Below are positions 3,992-5,303 of a DNA stretch of 5,303 nucleotides, piece by piece; the stretch's first letter is position 1; the number at the start of each line of letters is the position of its first letter. The stretch is from Desulfocapsa sp. (GTDB lineage Bacteria; Desulfobacterota; Desulfobulbia; Desulfobulbales; Desulfocapsaceae), in assembly GCA_029935135.1 (NCBI GenBank), contig JAOZKX010000157.1:1-5303 (forward strand), read 5' to 3'. A program made the translations under genes and the position numbers. The notes under the pieces were generated by a model, which saw only the letters and a program-made list of their open reading frames with translations, was not told where the DNA came from and made no database searches.

Positions 3992-5303
3992 ATGAATCAA
4001 ATCGCTGCCATCATGGCCCTTATTCCCTTACTCCTTCTCCACAATAACAGTGAGCAAGCCCCACTGCTGCTCAGTGGTGGGAGTCCCAATACTGCTTTGC
4101 CTGCAGGAACCACCAGCACCCACCTACAGCTCTCCACATCCAGAGATGCAACCTGCAGATATGGCATGATTGCCGAGACAGCGTACGAACAAATCTCCCA
4201 TACTTTTTCTGTAACGGGCAATACAACGCATAGCCAATCCATCTCCGTCAGTGATGGAGAAAGTTACACATACTATGTCCGTTGTCTGGATAGTCAGGGC
4301 AACAGCAGCCAGTCAGACTATCCCATTACTTTTCAGGTTCGTAATCCCGGGACACACCAGAATATTGATCTACAGTTACGAAGTGCCCTTGATGATGCCG
4401 AGGAAAATCTCAGTACCGGAAGTGTGGATGTAAGTGGTAGTTCTGATCTCGAACTTGTGTATGATGGGCATCTGCAGTCTGTCGGGCTGCGTTTTTCCCA
4501 GTTAAACATCCCTCAGGGGGCCGTAATTGCCTCTGCCGCTATCGAGTTCTTTGTTGATGAATCCCAGGCAGAAGAAACAAATCTTATCATTCATGGTGAA
4601 GCTGCGGTCAATTCACTGGAATTTACAACGGCAACAGGAAATATCAGCAGCCGTGCCACTACAGCCACACAGGTATCCTGGGACAATATCTCGCCATGGG
4701 TTCTCGGCAATACAGGCCTGGAAGATCGAACAACCCCTGACCTTGCAGCAATTCTCCAGGAAATCGTTGATCACGACGACTGGCAGGCCGGCAACAGCAT
4801 GACATTTATTGTCTCTGGCAGTGGCCATCGTACTGCTGTTTCTGCCAACACCAATCTCAGCCAGGCTCCCATTCTCCATATCGAATTTGATAACCTCTGT
4901 GACCCAAATCCCTGTACAGTTCCCAATCAGACAGTCTGCACGGTACAGAGCAGTCAAGCCGTCTGTTCCTGCGATCCCGGCTATGATATGTCTGGAGAGA
5001 TTTGCACAGAAGATACTCTTCCACCAGCTGCAGTTACCGATCTTGCTGCAGGAGATATCTCATCCTTTGGAGCATTTTTGTCCTGGACAGCCCCCGGAGA
5101 CGATGGCAATAGCGGAACGGTCAGCAGTTATGAGTTCAGGTACTCCACTGCTCCTATTAGTGATGCAAACTGGCAGGAAGCCACTCCCATTGTACACGAT
5201 TTTTTTCCCCAGGGAGCAGGAAGTCCGGAAGGATTCACAGTGAGCGGACTCTCCCCGGAAACAGTTTACCATATAGGTATGTGCAGCAGCGATGGCCTGC
5301 TCT
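3992..5303 (+). CDS. Modular secreted/surface protein with EGF-like and Fn3 domains (3' end outside window)
   Basis: The first 437 residues of a large extracellular protein; no stop occurs before the window end. Residues 1-16 (MNQIAAIMALIPLLLL) form a hydrophobic, signal-like start lacking the usual basic residues. About 24-116 is an Ig/Fn3-like beta-sandwich of a type common in Desulfobacterota surface proteins: LPAGTTS, then ATCRYG (53-58), and SYTYYVRCLDSQGN further on; C55 and C98 probably pair. About 120-301 is one large beta-rich domain opening with DDAEE (134-138), then VGLRFSQLNIPQGAVIASA, ISSRA and a closing APILHIEF; it recalls jelly-roll, carbohydrate-binding-like domains (DNRLRE/CBM96-type), but I am not sure of the family. 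Residues 303-338 are an EGF-like domain with six Cys (303, 308, 316, 325, 327, 338) and the CxCxxGY hallmark. From 344 an Fn3 domain follows, with LSWTAPGDDG at 363-372. Adhesion, matrix or polysaccharide binding is plausible; an enzyme domain could follow beyond the window. The start may be upstream of this ATG. Confidence 0.88.
   Translation, partial: MNQIAAIMALIPLLLLHNNSEQAPLLLSGGSPNTALPAGTTSTHLQLSTSRDATCRYGMIAETAYEQISHTFSVTGNTTHSQSISVSDGESYTYYVRCLDSQGNSSQSDYPITFQVRNPGTHQNIDLQLRSALDDAEENLSTGSVDVSGSSDLELVYDGHLQSVGLRFSQLNIPQGAVIASAAIEFFVDESQAEETNLIIHGEAAVNSLEFTTATGNISSRATTATQVSWDNISPWVLGNTGLEDRTTPDLAAILQEIVDHDDWQAGNSMTFIVSGSGHRTAVSANTNLSQAPILHIEFDNLCDPNPCTVPNQTVCTVQSSQAVCSCDPGYDMSGEICTEDTLPPAAVTDLAAGDISSFGAFLSWTAPGDDGNSGTVSSYEFRYSTAPISDANWQEATPIVHDFFPQGAGSPEGFTVSGLSPETVYHIGMCSSDGLL

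Noticed and set aside
4251..5272. Open frames of 60-144 codons on both strands within 4251-5272
   Set aside because: All lie inside the long uninterrupted frame that begins at 3992 and has clear EGF-like and Fn3 domains.

Overview
The window most likely comes from a Gram-negative, anaerobic, respiring bacterium, probably a Desulfobulbales/Desulfuromonadales-type member of the Desulfobacterota. This is an inference. It rests on a small secreted triheme c-type cytochrome of the FNHxxH / 3 x CxxCH type, and on a large modular secreted protein with EGF-like and fibronectin III domains, both common in that phylum. Base composition is moderate, and the gaps between genes are clearly more AT-rich than the genes. 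No rRNA, tRNA, CRISPR array, integrase or transposase is visible.

Layout from left to right. (1) Positions 1-451 (+) hold the C-terminal part of a major facilitator superfamily transporter. (2) A 138-bp gap carries a good sigma70-like promoter (484-511), with a near-perfect 9-bp palindrome lying over its -10 box. (3) Positions 590-2083 (+) encode a complete Wzx-type polysaccharide flippase. (4) A 266-bp AT-rich convergent spacer ends in a bidirectional terminator (2285-2334). (5) Positions 2350-2751 (-) encode the triheme periplasmic cytochrome, with a textbook AGGAGG ribosome binding site. (6) A 465-bp divergent gap holds the cytochrome promoter region and a degenerate pair of inverted REP-like sequences (about 2882-2954). 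(7) Positions 3217-3756 (+) encode a 179-residue charged helical protein of unknown function. (8) A gap of about 235 bp, C-rich and G-poor in its middle, follows. (9) From 3992 to the window end runs an open frame without a stop: the N-terminal 437 residues of a modular secreted protein made of a Cys-paired beta-sandwich, a large beta-domain, an EGF-like domain and an Fn3 domain.

The genes do not form one operon. They are separated by large gaps, at least one is on the opposite strand, and most appear to have their own signals. A loose theme is the cell envelope: export of a small molecule (MFS), export of polysaccharide precursors (Wzx), periplasmic electron transfer (cytochrome) and a surface or secreted modular protein. 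I see no convincing new multi-gene system. The points most worth a second look are the start of the modular gene, where a strong Shine-Dalgarno faces an open frame with no canonical start codon, the REP-like pair, the operator-like palindrome before the flippase, and the unassigned helical protein.
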